A stretch of 30,509 bases of DNA from an uncultured Candidatus Melainabacteria bacterium (GTDB lineage: Bacteria; Cyanobacteriota; Vampirovibrionia; Gastranaerophilales; Gastranaerophilaceae): contig CAKVGS010000024.1 in assembly GCA_934747335.1 (NCBI GenBank), positions 1 through 30,509 of the forward strand, written 5' to 3'. Made by a program: the position numbers and the translations under genes. The stretch's first letter is position 1; each line of letters starts with the position of its first letter. Below are positions 10,101-15,822 of this stretch, piece after piece. Under the pieces are notes generated by a model. That model had not been told where the DNA came from. It made no database searches and saw nothing but the letters and a program-made list of their open reading frames with translations.

Positions 10101-12170
10101 GGTTTCAGAATAGAAGGAGACGAATTAGTTTCTAATAAAAATAAAGTAAATGAAGCCAAATCTAATGATAATGTAAAATCAGAAGATATTGATATGTCTG
10201 TTGAGCCTGATTTGACAACAGAATCTGTACGCCAAAAATACGGCAAGAAAATTGCTCGTATGTATAATGCAGTTACAAATTCTATTGAAAAAATGAAGAC
10301 GATTGCAGATTTTGAAAAAATTAAAAATTATATTACAAATAAATTTTCAGTAAATACTGAATTATTGCACAATTTATACAATAAATTACTGGAAAAAGCA
10401 AAAAAATTAAAGCTATCAACAGAAGAAATGTTTAAGCCAACAGCTGAAGAAATAGCTAATAAAAAAATAAATAATTCAAAATATTTTACAAAAGCTCAAG
10501 TTGAGTCATATTTAACCGGTAACAGATTACGAAGAGAAAAGATAATACCTACTTTAATTGATGCCGGCTATGTTTTCAAACAAAATGACGGTAAAGTATT
10601 ACAATTATTTAATTCTCAAAAAGGCGTTTTATTAACATATAATTTTGATGATTTTGGTAAAGTAATTTCACAAAAACATTCTATATTAAAGAACGGAAAA
10701 GCTGTTGAAACTCTAGAAGTAAATTTTAATGTCGATGGAACTAGAGCTGTTAGAATATATGGTAAAAGTAATAATATTATCTTTGATAAGAATTTCGCTG
10801 TATTAAATTCTGAAAATATTAATCCTCAACGCTTACAAAAAGGACAACCTTTTGAAGTACAAGGTGATGCAAAATTAAATTTGGCAAATCAAATTAATAT
10901 TGATTTGAATGATCCTAACATCAAATCAAGAATAGACAATTTACCTGAAGGTGGTAGATTGACTATTGGCAGAGATGCTGATATCAATATTAGTGATGAC
11001 TTTAAGCGTGTTTCTAGAGTGCATGTAATTATTGAAAAACATAACGGTAAAATTTATGTAATTGATAATTCTTCAAACGGTACGGTTATTACACAAACAA
11101 CAAAAACTGCAAAATCAACAACTTCTAATGCTCGTAAAGGAAATAACGCAGACCCTATTAGAGAAGAGGCATATAGACGTTTTAATAAAAATGCTACACC
11201 TGAAAAAATGCCGGATAACGGATTTTTAAATCGAAATTCACAATATGTAATTAATCCAAATGATATGCCTTCATTACGACTTATTGACGGTACGATGGTT
11301 GATTTAAATTCTTCAGAAATACGAAATGCTGTCTTGAATTTAAAAGATGGAGAATATTTAACATTAGGAAGAAACGGTGACTTTAAAATTTCTAATTCTT
11401 CTAATGTTTTAAGACATCATATAATTATTGCAAAAGAAAATGGTCAAATACAATTAAAAGATGTTTCAGACATTCCTGCAAGAACAAAAGTATTTAGTCA
11501 AGCAAAGCGCGAAGTTAGAGATGATGCAATTCGTAAGTTTAATAAAAATTCGCCAAATGTTGAATTAACACCAGGTACTATAATGGATGCTAACACGAAT
11601 TATATATTAGATTTTAATAATCTTCCAATATTAAGGTTTAATAATGGAGCGCTTATTAATTTAAGAGATAAACAATATTATAATATAATTACAGGCCTAC
11701 GAGAAGGAGGCTTTATAACTTTTGGCAGAACGGGTTTTGCAGATATTGGAATATCAAGCTCTGATACAATTTCAAGACACCATATTATTATAACAATTCA
11801 AGATGGTGAGATGTTAATTAGGGATATCTCTGCAAAAGGTGGTACATCGTATGTCGGAGACAAATACGGTTCTTATTCTGGTTCACGTTATAGAACAGAA
11901 AATTCCGATGAATCATATAACAGAGACAACTCATATCGAAGTCGTGAATCAAATTCATCTAAAATTAGTCAAGAACAAGTTAAAGAATATAAAAATCTGT
12001 TAGAAATAGATGAAAATATTGCTTTGACGAAAGATGCTATTAAAAAAGCTTATCGTAAAAAGAGCTTGGAATGGCATCCTGACAGACATCCTGACAACAT
12101 TGAAGAAGCTACTGAGATGATGAAAAAAATAAACGAAGCTAAAGAAGAATTGGATAAACTGGTTGCATAA
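4119..12170 (+). CDS. giant multidomain protein: EF-hand-like, LysM, annexin-like repeats, FHA x3, J domain
   Basis: The protein has 2683 residues and no signal peptide. In order I see the following. An EF-hand-like loop is at about 38-62 (DKGDENAEGKGNGRLERKE). A Thr/Lys-rich beta region spans 120-285. A LysM domain (286-333; YIIVQPDERDAGKIAKKFG) is followed by a charged coil. Helical annexin-like repeats run from about 543 to 1110, and the best is at 543-612. A Gly/Ala-rich hydrophobic segment is at about 1448-1492. A Lys/Glu tandem repeat (EESKVKTEESK type) lies at about 1849-1937. Three FHA-type units lie at about 2245-2330, 2384-2460 and 2501-2580; the first is canonical (IGRDADI, SRVH, SSNGT), the second has lost Ser of SRxH, and the third keeps SRHH. 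A J domain ends the protein (2616-2683; AYRKKSLEWHPDRHPDN). GGAG lies 13 bases before the ATG. The function is unknown; it may be a scaffold that recruits Hsp70 and phosphoproteins. Confidence 0.85.
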   Translation: MTDTFALGKKENIDFNKLKSGITKKELGIENNTILSNIFDSIDKGDENAEGKGNGRLERKELITFINKIKELAGKDRKLSKKEAKKYEIDGNKLGKDKEQLLEFLKKLSELTKGVQSVDENEVVLYEDGHAVQILANGNKKTTSSDKNRITTTDENDEVVEETVVDEDKKTTTNFKNNKKIKSVTENTDNGEKETIIYNEDGKTPKSKVTDFEGTTTTFIYDSAKNKYKPLSEDIKIGDRVKHTEYDSENSDENERQIKQSTVTRNGQLVAKTKNGHSVEYDGQGNTYIIVQPDERDAGKIAKKFGCNKEKLVEINNGKYCFEPGERIKIPQQLEPNEEVLKDRLSSADSKAQYKEECRQKEEAERARQQRVAVARANATRATKQTTSVRSTAKVNDWQGQKGKDWKYAAIVWDKGATPESMARNLFKREGINNPSASAVSARAKAIYSAFKDIFDKNRKVAKSKLLYYRVSTKAGIVATGTNGYYVKKDANGELVYFDKWNRQISASEFKKVCPSIYESVTQTKRGASIRVHNKYDTTTIRKQAKELARKIHAQIDGASLNENTINLLRGITAENAAFVISEYQSMYKVSLAKDIDDEWGLDLNTVKEHICKKLVDQAKSLGIKNLYYGDYAKLNDIASLQKWINTVSSKIMGAMGQAKTSYYATNAEEAQIQQSKSKETVAKNSAGQIVNNLIQETSGINDVDKIKQLIARIDTPEELKEVNRLLTLKGYPPTDKYSAIENYIYQEANNSIVHTYNSSDYLEQTVQKWIQNGTLKGQAANEAQARMAARVLYDGGDGFGTNCEKIKKAVRLIKCPKPTGNRQADNKQAREVYRLVNNLIKKHNTFYGLGSPCKNLVDYCEGEMWTSEVKYLKGILAETNAIQGKEKAQAIKDLTQEAVEGAGTDIEYLEQAIKGIDSPEDRRAVEVKLKQYCQKKGIKPQIQGQSYLQAILYDECDIMGISRDHKEIRKFNEMLISQGAYTKEEIVNLRAEQAALQILEGNFINAQDAVQQIKDPKVYAKALQLIQNKCGKNLDNFLLSKLGQQKTDLVEAELAANSLIGGDKAVNIAYRLIQSSDFNVRAKGLMAIRNGDVARKVDNMLKAHGSSLAKVMEQFNKEKAEYKDKAALWDGIAMFGGGLIAEHISDRYRDNTDVSDNMYVEATNAIPLTQKQKDAYNQAVKTFEECLNKMKSDYQQALDSQGVVSGAINAFCSVYNLGTTKDEIEARIEHDTETLRLLKLAAKGKLTKYVNGREIIVSFEDVWKERQSDRVTANAVTLTNAIESVKGKKEVAFDVKKVEKVENKAQTLAAMDYAKDNIVVCWDELSSARTERQYAVAIMDTLEKLSNMSGKKMSLSYVGCSLKNGIIVDKTGKPVPTAKLQELANQLKKGLSEVSNSLFGTSLSQDSSSNKVSSVLEKAYDKKVENFKQEYRDAFGQECPDEIIENYTTTISRGLMVANVGVMIGAVIAAPFTGGGSLSMFAVGAGASLAMNGLEHATDADGWTNSEWTTDLSQAAWDGVLTACGYKVGQIAESFAKGASLLSGQNKWIATMLNKMPKSQATKALAKAEEIANKVQTYAGKVGKNVLQTKKANLLKKYPTMNPKTAENVAVIVARVEAAGIEIASDTLQSLVQMYCMEGEFNVESFTTALYMSIGANTVGHVVAARSAKKEVKANSTTPQEYPSAHAAKRGGRDAIADGEVARNADQSHLNANERKIVEDGIDDVPTKEEVDAYQHENGYKKPTAEEKAAIDKNNAEADAANREAHKVENNIDNSSADALKRAKESASDVDFNKNGVFKNENADFVVQNGKVTEIRTKDGRVITDELKIAKYLDKNGIELKDLTPEKVAEPKVETSELKVETEESKVNESKVETEESKATADEAKVKAEESKVKTEESKTATDEVKVEAEESKVKTDEPKVEAEESRVDVDEPEIKTGHQQNTAKSYSEMNEDELFATYYQLRNEVKYSPLSNADKAAKINELKKIEAELDNKGFRIEGDELVSNKNKVNEAKSNDNVKSEDIDMSVEPDLTTESVRQKYGKKIARMYNAVTNSIEKMKTIADFEKIKNYITNKFSVNTELLHNLYNKLLEKAKKLKLSTEEMFKPTAEEIANKKINNSKYFTKAQVESYLTGNRLRREKIIPTLIDAGYVFKQNDGKVLQLFNSQKGVLLTYNFDDFGKVISQKHSILKNGKAVETLEVNFNVDGTRAVRIYGKSNNIIFDKNFAVLNSENINPQRLQKGQPFEVQGDAKLNLANQINIDLNDPNIKSRIDNLPEGGRLTIGRDADINISDDFKRVSRVHVIIEKHNGKIYVIDNSSNGTVITQTTKTAKSTTSNARKGNNADPIREEAYRRFNKNATPEKMPDNGFLNRNSQYVINPNDMPSLRLIDGTMVDLNSSEIRNAVLNLKDGEYLTLGRNGDFKISNSSNVLRHHIIIAKENGQIQLKDVSDIPARTKVFSQAKREVRDDAIRKFNKNSPNVELTPGTIMDANTNYILDFNNLPILRFNNGALINLRDKQYYNIITGLREGGFITFGRTGFADIGISSSDTISRHHIIITIQDGEMLIRDISAKGGTSYVGDKYGSYSGSRYRTENSDESYNRDNSYRSRESNSSKISQEQVKEYKNLLEIDENIALTKDAIKKAYRKKSLEWHPDRHPDNIEEATEMMKKINEAKEELDKLVA

Positions 12171-12411
12171 CTCGTTGTTCTTTATTCACATTTAAGCAGT
12201 AGATGGTATGCAGAGCTATAAATTCATCTGTTTGTTTCCAAGATAAACACTTTTTATAATTTTCAACATTTCAATCATATTTATAAATGACTTGGCGTTA
12301 GACTTCCAAGCGTGCCGTCATTGCGAAGGCGATTAGCCTGAAGCAATCCAGCTTTTTATAAACTATTATTCGTATAACAACTTTGAATTATAAATATTTA
12401 TGATATCACCC
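12171..12411. other. intergenic region after the giant gene
   Basis: This is AT-rich spacer with a weak hairpin (CTTGG 12291-12295 with CCAAG 12306-12310) and a REP-like palindrome at 12315-12350. I see no gene and no convincing terminator for the giant gene. Confidence 0.5.
12315..12350. repeat. REP-like palindromic sequence
   Basis: The nested arms ATTGC/GCAAT and GGC/GCC form an imperfect palindrome with the wording GTCATTGCGA...GAAGCAATCC, a form common to dispersed intergenic repeats in many bacteria. There is a single copy in this window. Confidence 0.5.
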
Positions 12412-12440
12412 TTGAAAAGGTAACTTATTCATGTTATACT
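12412..12440 (+). promoter_or_regulatory. sigma-70-type promoter of the toxin-antitoxin pair
   Basis: TTGAAA (12412-12417), a 17-base spacer and TATACT (12435-12440). The ATG at 12451 is ten bases beyond the -10 box, so the message would be leaderless or nearly so. Confidence 0.7.
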
Positions 12441-12450
12441 AATAATAGAT

Positions 12451-12777
12451 ATGGATAACAAACAGTTTACAGCAGAATTAACAGACGAGGCAGAAGAACA
12501 ATTGTTCGCTCTATCTGTTGATAACAGAGTCAAGATAGCCGAAGCTATCAGAACATTTGAAAAAGTTGGTACACAATACAAGAATATCAACGATTTAGGA
12601 AATGGTTTGTTTGAAATAAAGCCCAACAAGGTTAGAGCGTACTTTATGTATGACCCAAACAGAAGACGAATTATAATAGTCGGTCTGATTGTTTTAAAGG
12701 AAACGCAGAAAGCACCATCACGATATATAAAGCAGGCTCGCAAAAACATTGAAAGATACCTTAACCACAGGAATTAA
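12451..12777 (+). CDS. RelE/HigB (Gp49-like) superfamily toxin
   Basis: The product has 108 residues with the RelE/ParE-like fold pattern. An N-terminal helix (ELTDEAEEQLFALS) precedes helices around KIAEAIRTFEKVG. Then come the strand segments NGLFEIKPNKVRAYFMYD and RRIIIVGLIVLKETQ, with the basic C-terminus PSRYIKQARKNIERY. The short beta strands with KVRAYF and the QKAPSRYIKQA tail resemble phage-derived Gp49/HigB toxins. These cut mRNA at the ribosome. It precedes its partner, the toxin-first order seen in HigBA systems. The start lacks a Shine-Dalgarno but sits just behind a strong promoter. Toxicity is inferred from family and gene order. Confidence 0.75.
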   Translation: MDNKQFTAELTDEAEEQLFALSVDNRVKIAEAIRTFEKVGTQYKNINDLGNGLFEIKPNKVRAYFMYDPNRRRIIIVGLIVLKETQKAPSRYIKQARKNIERYLNHRN

Positions 12778-12781
12778 AGAT

Positions 12782-13096
12782 ATGAAGAAACTTAGAACAT
12801 TAGAAGAAATATTAGATGATAGAAAGTTCTTTACCGAAGAACAGGCAGAGCAGGTGCGTAAGCATTCTGATAAAGAAGCCATGATGATATTGCATGGTGG
12901 AAAACGTGATAATGCAGGCAGAAAACCTGCAATTGAAGGAAACTCACGCAACAGAGTTATTAAAGTATCTGACGATACAAAAGAAGCGGTTAATTATGCT
13001 TACTCGGTTGGCATTGCAATAAACGTAGAAGATGTTAAGTTATTGCAATACATCAAGGAACATGGTTTGACGTTGGCAAATTTGAAGCAAGCTTAA
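12782..13096 (+). CDS. putative antitoxin with DNA-binding motif
   Basis: The product has 104 residues. The reading frame extends upstream to a TTG at 12749 inside the toxin gene, but AGGA at 12769-12772 points to the ATG at 12782, four bases after the toxin stop. The N-terminal half is charged and helical (TLEEILDDRKFFTEEQAEQV). The middle carries GGKRDNAGRKP, a basic AT-hook-like stretch, followed by NRVIKVSDDTKEAVNYA, which resembles the strand-helix start of a ribbon-helix-helix domain. It shows no HTH of the usual HigA type. The tight spacing after a RelE-like toxin supports an antitoxin role. Autoregulation of the 12412 promoter is likely by analogy. The family is not identified. Confidence 0.6.
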   Translation: MKKLRTLEEILDDRKFFTEEQAEQVRKHSDKEAMMILHGGKRDNAGRKPAIEGNSRNRVIKVSDDTKEAVNYAYSVGIAINVEDVKLLQYIKEHGLTLANLKQA

Positions 13097-13293
13097 GATA
13101 TGTAAAGATTCTCATAAATGAAACCTATGAGAGAAAGAAAGCAGATTTATCTGGAGATATCCGTTTGTTGGAAAGTCAGATATCCAATTTCAACAACAAT
13201 TCCGAAAAAGTAAATATAAGTATAAAATACTTACTGGAAGTAGTTTCTAGGATAAATGAACTTTTGGTTAGACGGCTCAAACCTAAGCTATGA
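13039..13293 (+). pseudogene. possible C-terminal remnant of a recombinase-like protein
   Basis: This is an open frame of about 84 codons without a credible start, in the same frame as the toxin gene but after several stops. It overlaps the end of the antitoxin gene. It encodes WFDVGKFEASLRYVKILIN, then ERKKADLSGDIRLLESQIS and a Leu-rich tail. This reads as a helical coiled-coil end, like the C-terminus of large serine recombinases, but the match is by impression only. A decayed mobile-element gene next to tRNA genes would fit the context. Confidence 0.35.
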
Positions 13294-13296
13294 CAT

Positions 13297-13327
13297 AAAA
13301 AAGACCTTTGAGATATTCCTCAAAGGT
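13297..13327 (-). terminator. hairpin terminator, stronger on the minus strand
   Basis: The perfect 9-bp arms ACCTTTGAG (13304-13312) and CTCAAAGGT (13319-13327) are followed on the minus strand by C and six T residues (complement of 13297-13303). On the plus strand the tail is only T-rich. It probably ends transcription from the tRNA operon side. Confidence 0.7.
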
Positions 13328-13341
13328 TCTTGTTGTCTATT

Positions 13342-13517
13342 AAACTTGGCAGGGGTAAGGACTCCGTTTGCGTGCAGAAAAAGGTGACTAAATGTCACGT
13401 TTTTCGTATAGATATACTTTTTTTAGTGGTTTAAAATAAGCAAATGGAGGAAAGAACCACCACGGTGGTGAGAATCACCCCAAGCATTAAAAAATCCCAG
13501 CGGCTAACTGGGATTAA
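13342..13517 (+). repeat. tRNA-nested element at the tRNA-Tyr gene
   Basis: It begins with a copy of the tRNA-Tyr 3' end (AAACTTGGCAGGGGT, 13342-13356, versus 13518-13533 at the intact gene). Next come GACTC, the hairpin GTGAC-TAAAT-GTCAC (13384-13398), an AT-rich stretch, GGAGGAAAGAACC, a second hairpin (ACCACggTGGT region), CCAAGC.TTAAAA, and then the intact tRNA end. The same order of blocks occurs at 13700-13790 and 27447-27652. Confidence 0.65.
13489..13515 (-). terminator. terminator of the tRNA operon
   Basis: Arms ATCCCAG (13494-13500) and CTGGGAT (13508-13514), extended by A-T pairs, are followed on the minus strand by TTTTTT. It lies directly after the 3' end of tRNA-Tyr. Confidence 0.8.
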
Positions 13518-13522
13518 AAATT

Positions 13523-13605
13523 TGGGCAGGGGTGGATTCGAACCACCGTACACTCTCGTGAACAGATTTACAGTCTGTCGCCTTTAGCCACTCGGCCACC
13601 TACCC
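13523..13605 (-). tRNA. tRNA-Tyr(GUA)
   Basis: The cloverleaf is read on the minus strand. The acceptor GGGTAGG pairs with CCTGCCC, the anticodon loop is CTGTAAA (anticodon at 13569-13571), there is a long variable arm as expected for bacterial tRNA-Tyr, and the T arm contains GGTTCGAATCC. CCA is not encoded. It is the last gene of a three-tRNA operon. Confidence 0.95.
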
Positions 13606-13626
13606 ATATTAAATTGTCATTAAAAA

Positions 13627-13698
13627 TGCCTTTGACGAGATTTGAACTCGTGGCCTCTCCCTTACCAAGGGAGTGCGCTACCCCTGCGCCACAAAGGC
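13627..13698 (-). tRNA. tRNA-Thr(GGU)
   Basis: The acceptor GCCTTTG/CAAAGGC has discriminator A. The anticodon stem CTCCC/GGGAG carries loop TTGGTAA (anticodon at 13664-13666). T loop sequence GTTCAAATC. CCA is not encoded. It lies 21 bases upstream of tRNA-Tyr in transcription order. Confidence 0.95.
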
Positions 13699-13699
13699 A

Positions 13700-13790
13700 T
13701 ATTCCAGAAACCACTCACCCCCTTGGAGTGCTACCTCTCATAAAAGATATTTAATCTTCTGTTCGGCAGAGTCCCTGCGCCACAAAGGCA
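13700..13790 (-). repeat. tRNA-nested element at the tRNA-Thr(GGU) gene
   Basis: An exact 18-base copy of the tRNA 5' end region (13773-13790) repeats 13682-13699 at a distance of 91 bases. Between them, on the minus strand, lie GACTCTGCCGAACA, a hairpin with arms AAGAT/ATCTT around loop TAAAT (13744-13758), GAGAGGTA, a second hairpin (CACTC/GAGTG) and AATATGC joined to the intact gene. It is in the opposite orientation to the element at 13342. Confidence 0.65.
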
Positions 13791-13831
13791 AATGCCACAA
13801 GGGCTGTAAGAGAACCTCTCTTATTAAAAAA

Positions 13832-13903
13832 AGCCGGTAATAGGAATCGAACCTACAACCTACGGTTTACAAAACCGTTGCTCTACCGTTGAGCTATACC
13901 GGC
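13832..13903 (-). tRNA. tRNA-Thr(UGU)
   Basis: The acceptor GCCGGTA/TACCGGC, anticodon stem ACGGT/ACCGT with loop TTTGTAA (anticodon at 13869-13871), and T arm with GGTTCGATTCC are all present. The D arm contains GCTCAACGGTAGAGC. CCA is not encoded. It is the first gene of the Thr-Thr-Tyr operon. Confidence 0.95.
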
Positions 13904-13913
13904 GACAAAATCT

Positions 13914-13942
13914 ATATTATAGGAAACAAAATTAATTGTCAA
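13914..13942 (-). promoter_or_regulatory. promoter of the tRNA operon
   Basis: On the minus strand a perfect TTGACA (complement of 13937-13942) is followed after 17 bases by TAATAT, or after 15 bases by TATAAT (13916-13921). Transcription would start just before tRNA-Thr(UGU). Confidence 0.7.
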
Positions 13943-13999
13943 CATTTTATTTCCTTAAAATAGTCTATGTTCAACGAATAAATTTATAACATTTAACAA

Positions 14000-14905
14000 T
14001 TATTCCTCTTTTAAAATTGTCAATATTTCAGGATATTCTTTTATCATGACTTTATAAGCGTCTTTAAGTGCAATACCGGCATTGTTTTTCTGATTAATAT
14101 TTTTCAATGCTGAATTTTGTGTTCCTTCTACAAGATAAGCACTTGCATCAAATCCGTCCACCACTTGAATTTTAGTTCTGTTTAATATTGCCATGCTCCA
14201 AAAATAAACATCATCATGTGTGGGAATTGTTGTTTTGATTTTATTTATATTAGTAATATCTTTGTATAAACTGTGTGGAGGATATAAACAAGCATACATT
14301 CCAATTTGTTGATTAAAATAATTAGCATTAGAATTAGATTTATAACCGCACTTTGCACCTGAAACTCCGCTCAGTTCGTTGTTTATAAATTTTAATTGCA
14401 AACAACGTCTGGCGTATATGTTATTTTTATCATTCAAATAAGCATTATATAAATGCTCAAGCGTATCAGGTTCATAAAATACATCATCATCTGCGGTAAC
14501 AATTATGTCATTTGGATAAGTTTGGATTGTGGGAATTAATTTTTTATAAGATTTTAAATCTTCGCACCAAGAAATTGTTAATCCAAAATTTTTTAATCTT
14601 AATAAATCTTTCGGCAAATCTTTTTCTTTATTTGTGAATTGTTCTTCTGCCAACCACAAAATAACCTTATCTGCTTTTAGCGTTTGGTTTAAAAGAGTGT
14701 TTATTGTGTAGTGAACATATTTAATTCTTGCAGGAAATGTGGTCAAAGAAACAATTAATCGTGGAGAACGTTTCTCTGTTGTTAACCCGTATTTGCAAAC
14801 TTCGTTATAACAAAAATTACATTTGTGCTTAATTTTAAACCTTAAACCCAAAAAATTAATGACATAGTGTGAATCAATATCTTTAAATAAAAACAAATTA
14901 TTCAT
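14000..14905 (-). CDS. GT-A-fold glycosyltransferase
   Basis: The product has 301 residues and no signal peptide. The segment SPRLIVSLTTFPARIKYVHY opens a nucleotide-sugar-binding half; TINTLLNQTLKADKVILWLA follows. A DxD-type metal site is visible as VTADDDVFYEPDTLEHLY (about 138-155). THDDVYFWSMAIL further on is typical of small GT2-like transferases in polysaccharide clusters. Three Cys in CNFCYNEVC near the N-terminus are notable. It probably adds a sugar to a surface glycan at the cytoplasmic face of the membrane. It is the last gene of the operon with Stealth and GT9 genes, five bases after the preceding stop, with AAGGA eight bases before the ATG. The sugar is unknown. Confidence 0.8.
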   Translation of the reverse strand: MNNLFLFKDIDSHYVINFLGLRFKIKHKCNFCYNEVCKYGLTTEKRSPRLIVSLTTFPARIKYVHYTINTLLNQTLKADKVILWLAEEQFTNKEKDLPKDLLRLKNFGLTISWCEDLKSYKKLIPTIQTYPNDIIVTADDDVFYEPDTLEHLYNAYLNDKNNIYARRCLQLKFINNELSGVSGAKCGYKSNSNANYFNQQIGMYACLYPPHSLYKDITNINKIKTTIPTHDDVYFWSMAILNRTKIQVVDGFDASAYLVEGTQNSALKNINQKNNAGIALKDAYKVMIKEYPEILTILKEE

Positions 14906-14910
14906 CTGAT

Positions 14911-15819
14911 TTATCCTTTTATAATTTCTATTGCTTTTTTCAAAATATTTTCGGCAGAAAAATCATCGCCAATTATCTTTACGTTGTATAAAGCAGGATT
15001 TGGCGCCCAAATCGGAATGGTATTTGTGCGATAGAAAATTGCAACGGTAGGACAGCTGACTGCGTATCCCAAGTGCATTGTTCCTGTGTCAACGCTAATC
15101 AGGCACTTGCTATTTTTTAAAACTCCACCGAGTTCTGAAACAGATGTTTTATCAATCAAATTTATAAATTTACAATTAGTTTTTTCTAAACTTTTTGCGT
15201 ATTCTTTAGCCTTTTTACCTGCTCCAACAAAAACAAGATTATAATTTTTGGCATTTAGTTCCTGAATAATCTTAATTGCAACATCTGTTGGCATATTTTT
15301 TTCAGGATTTTTACTCAAGCAGCATAGAGTAATATAATTTTCTGTATTGTGTACTAAATCTTCAGCTTTTTGATTTGAACTATCAGGTACATTGTACCTG
15401 ATAGGCAGGTTTTCAACTTTTACACCGCTTAATTTAGATAACAACATTGAGTGAGCAAGCTGAACATTGCCATCATAGAGACTTTTTGGACTTATAATTT
15501 TTTGTGTGCCTAGCAATAGTGAAATCATATAATTACGCCCGTTTTTGTATGTAAGAAATGAACAAAACGCGTGCTTGTACGGGAATTCTCTAATGAATTT
15601 TACAACGCCTTTTATTCCTTTATGAATTCCTTTTTTATCGAGAATTATAACTTCGTCAACGTCCTGTTGATATTTTGCAACTTCTTCAAAGGGTTTGTCT
15701 GCAATAAATACAATTTTTGCACTTGGAAAATTTTTGCGAATATTTTGGCATAGAGAATTGCAGAGCAGTACATCGCCAAATGCAGCAGTATTAAACACCA
15801 AAAAAACTTTTTCTTTCAT
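14911..15819 (-). CDS. glycosyltransferase family 9 (heptosyltransferase-like)
   Basis: The product has 302 residues. The N-terminal FLVFNTAAFGDVLLCNSL matches the start of ADP-heptose:LPS heptosyltransferase-like GT9 proteins (usually xRxxxxGDxLLxxP). The C-terminal donor-binding half has VFVGAGKKAKEYAKSL and the hallmark LISVDTGTMHLGYAVSCPTV, with the usual D.G..H.A pattern changed only slightly. GT9 enzymes transfer heptose or other sugars to lipid A core or related glycans in the cytoplasm. AGAAGG lies upstream of the ATG. It begins three bases after the Stealth gene stop, so the genes are co-transcribed. Donor identity cannot be inferred. Confidence 0.88.
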   Translation of the reverse strand: MKEKVFLVFNTAAFGDVLLCNSLCQNIRKNFPSAKIVFIADKPFEEVAKYQQDVDEVIILDKKGIHKGIKGVVKFIREFPYKHAFCSFLTYKNGRNYMISLLLGTQKIISPKSLYDGNVQLAHSMLLSKLSGVKVENLPIRYNVPDSSNQKAEDLVHNTENYITLCCLSKNPEKNMPTDVAIKIIQELNAKNYNLVFVGAGKKAKEYAKSLEKTNCKFINLIDKTSVSELGGVLKNSKCLISVDTGTMHLGYAVSCPTVAIFYRTNTIPIWAPNPALYNVKIIGDDFSAENILKKAIEIIKG

Positions 15820-15822
15820 ATA

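Noticed and set aside
12749..12781. TTG start giving an antitoxin of 115 residues
   Set aside because: It lies inside the toxin gene with no ribosome binding site; AGGA supports the ATG at 12782.
13304..13327. CRISPR repeat or array among the tRNA-flanking repeats
   Set aside because: The repeats are hairpins with unequal spacing and tRNA ends, no regular spacers and no cas genes.
13773..13790. Partial tRNA-Thr sequence taken as an extra tRNA gene
   Set aside because: Only the 5' acceptor and part of the D arm are present; it cannot fold as a tRNA and is a duplicated end.
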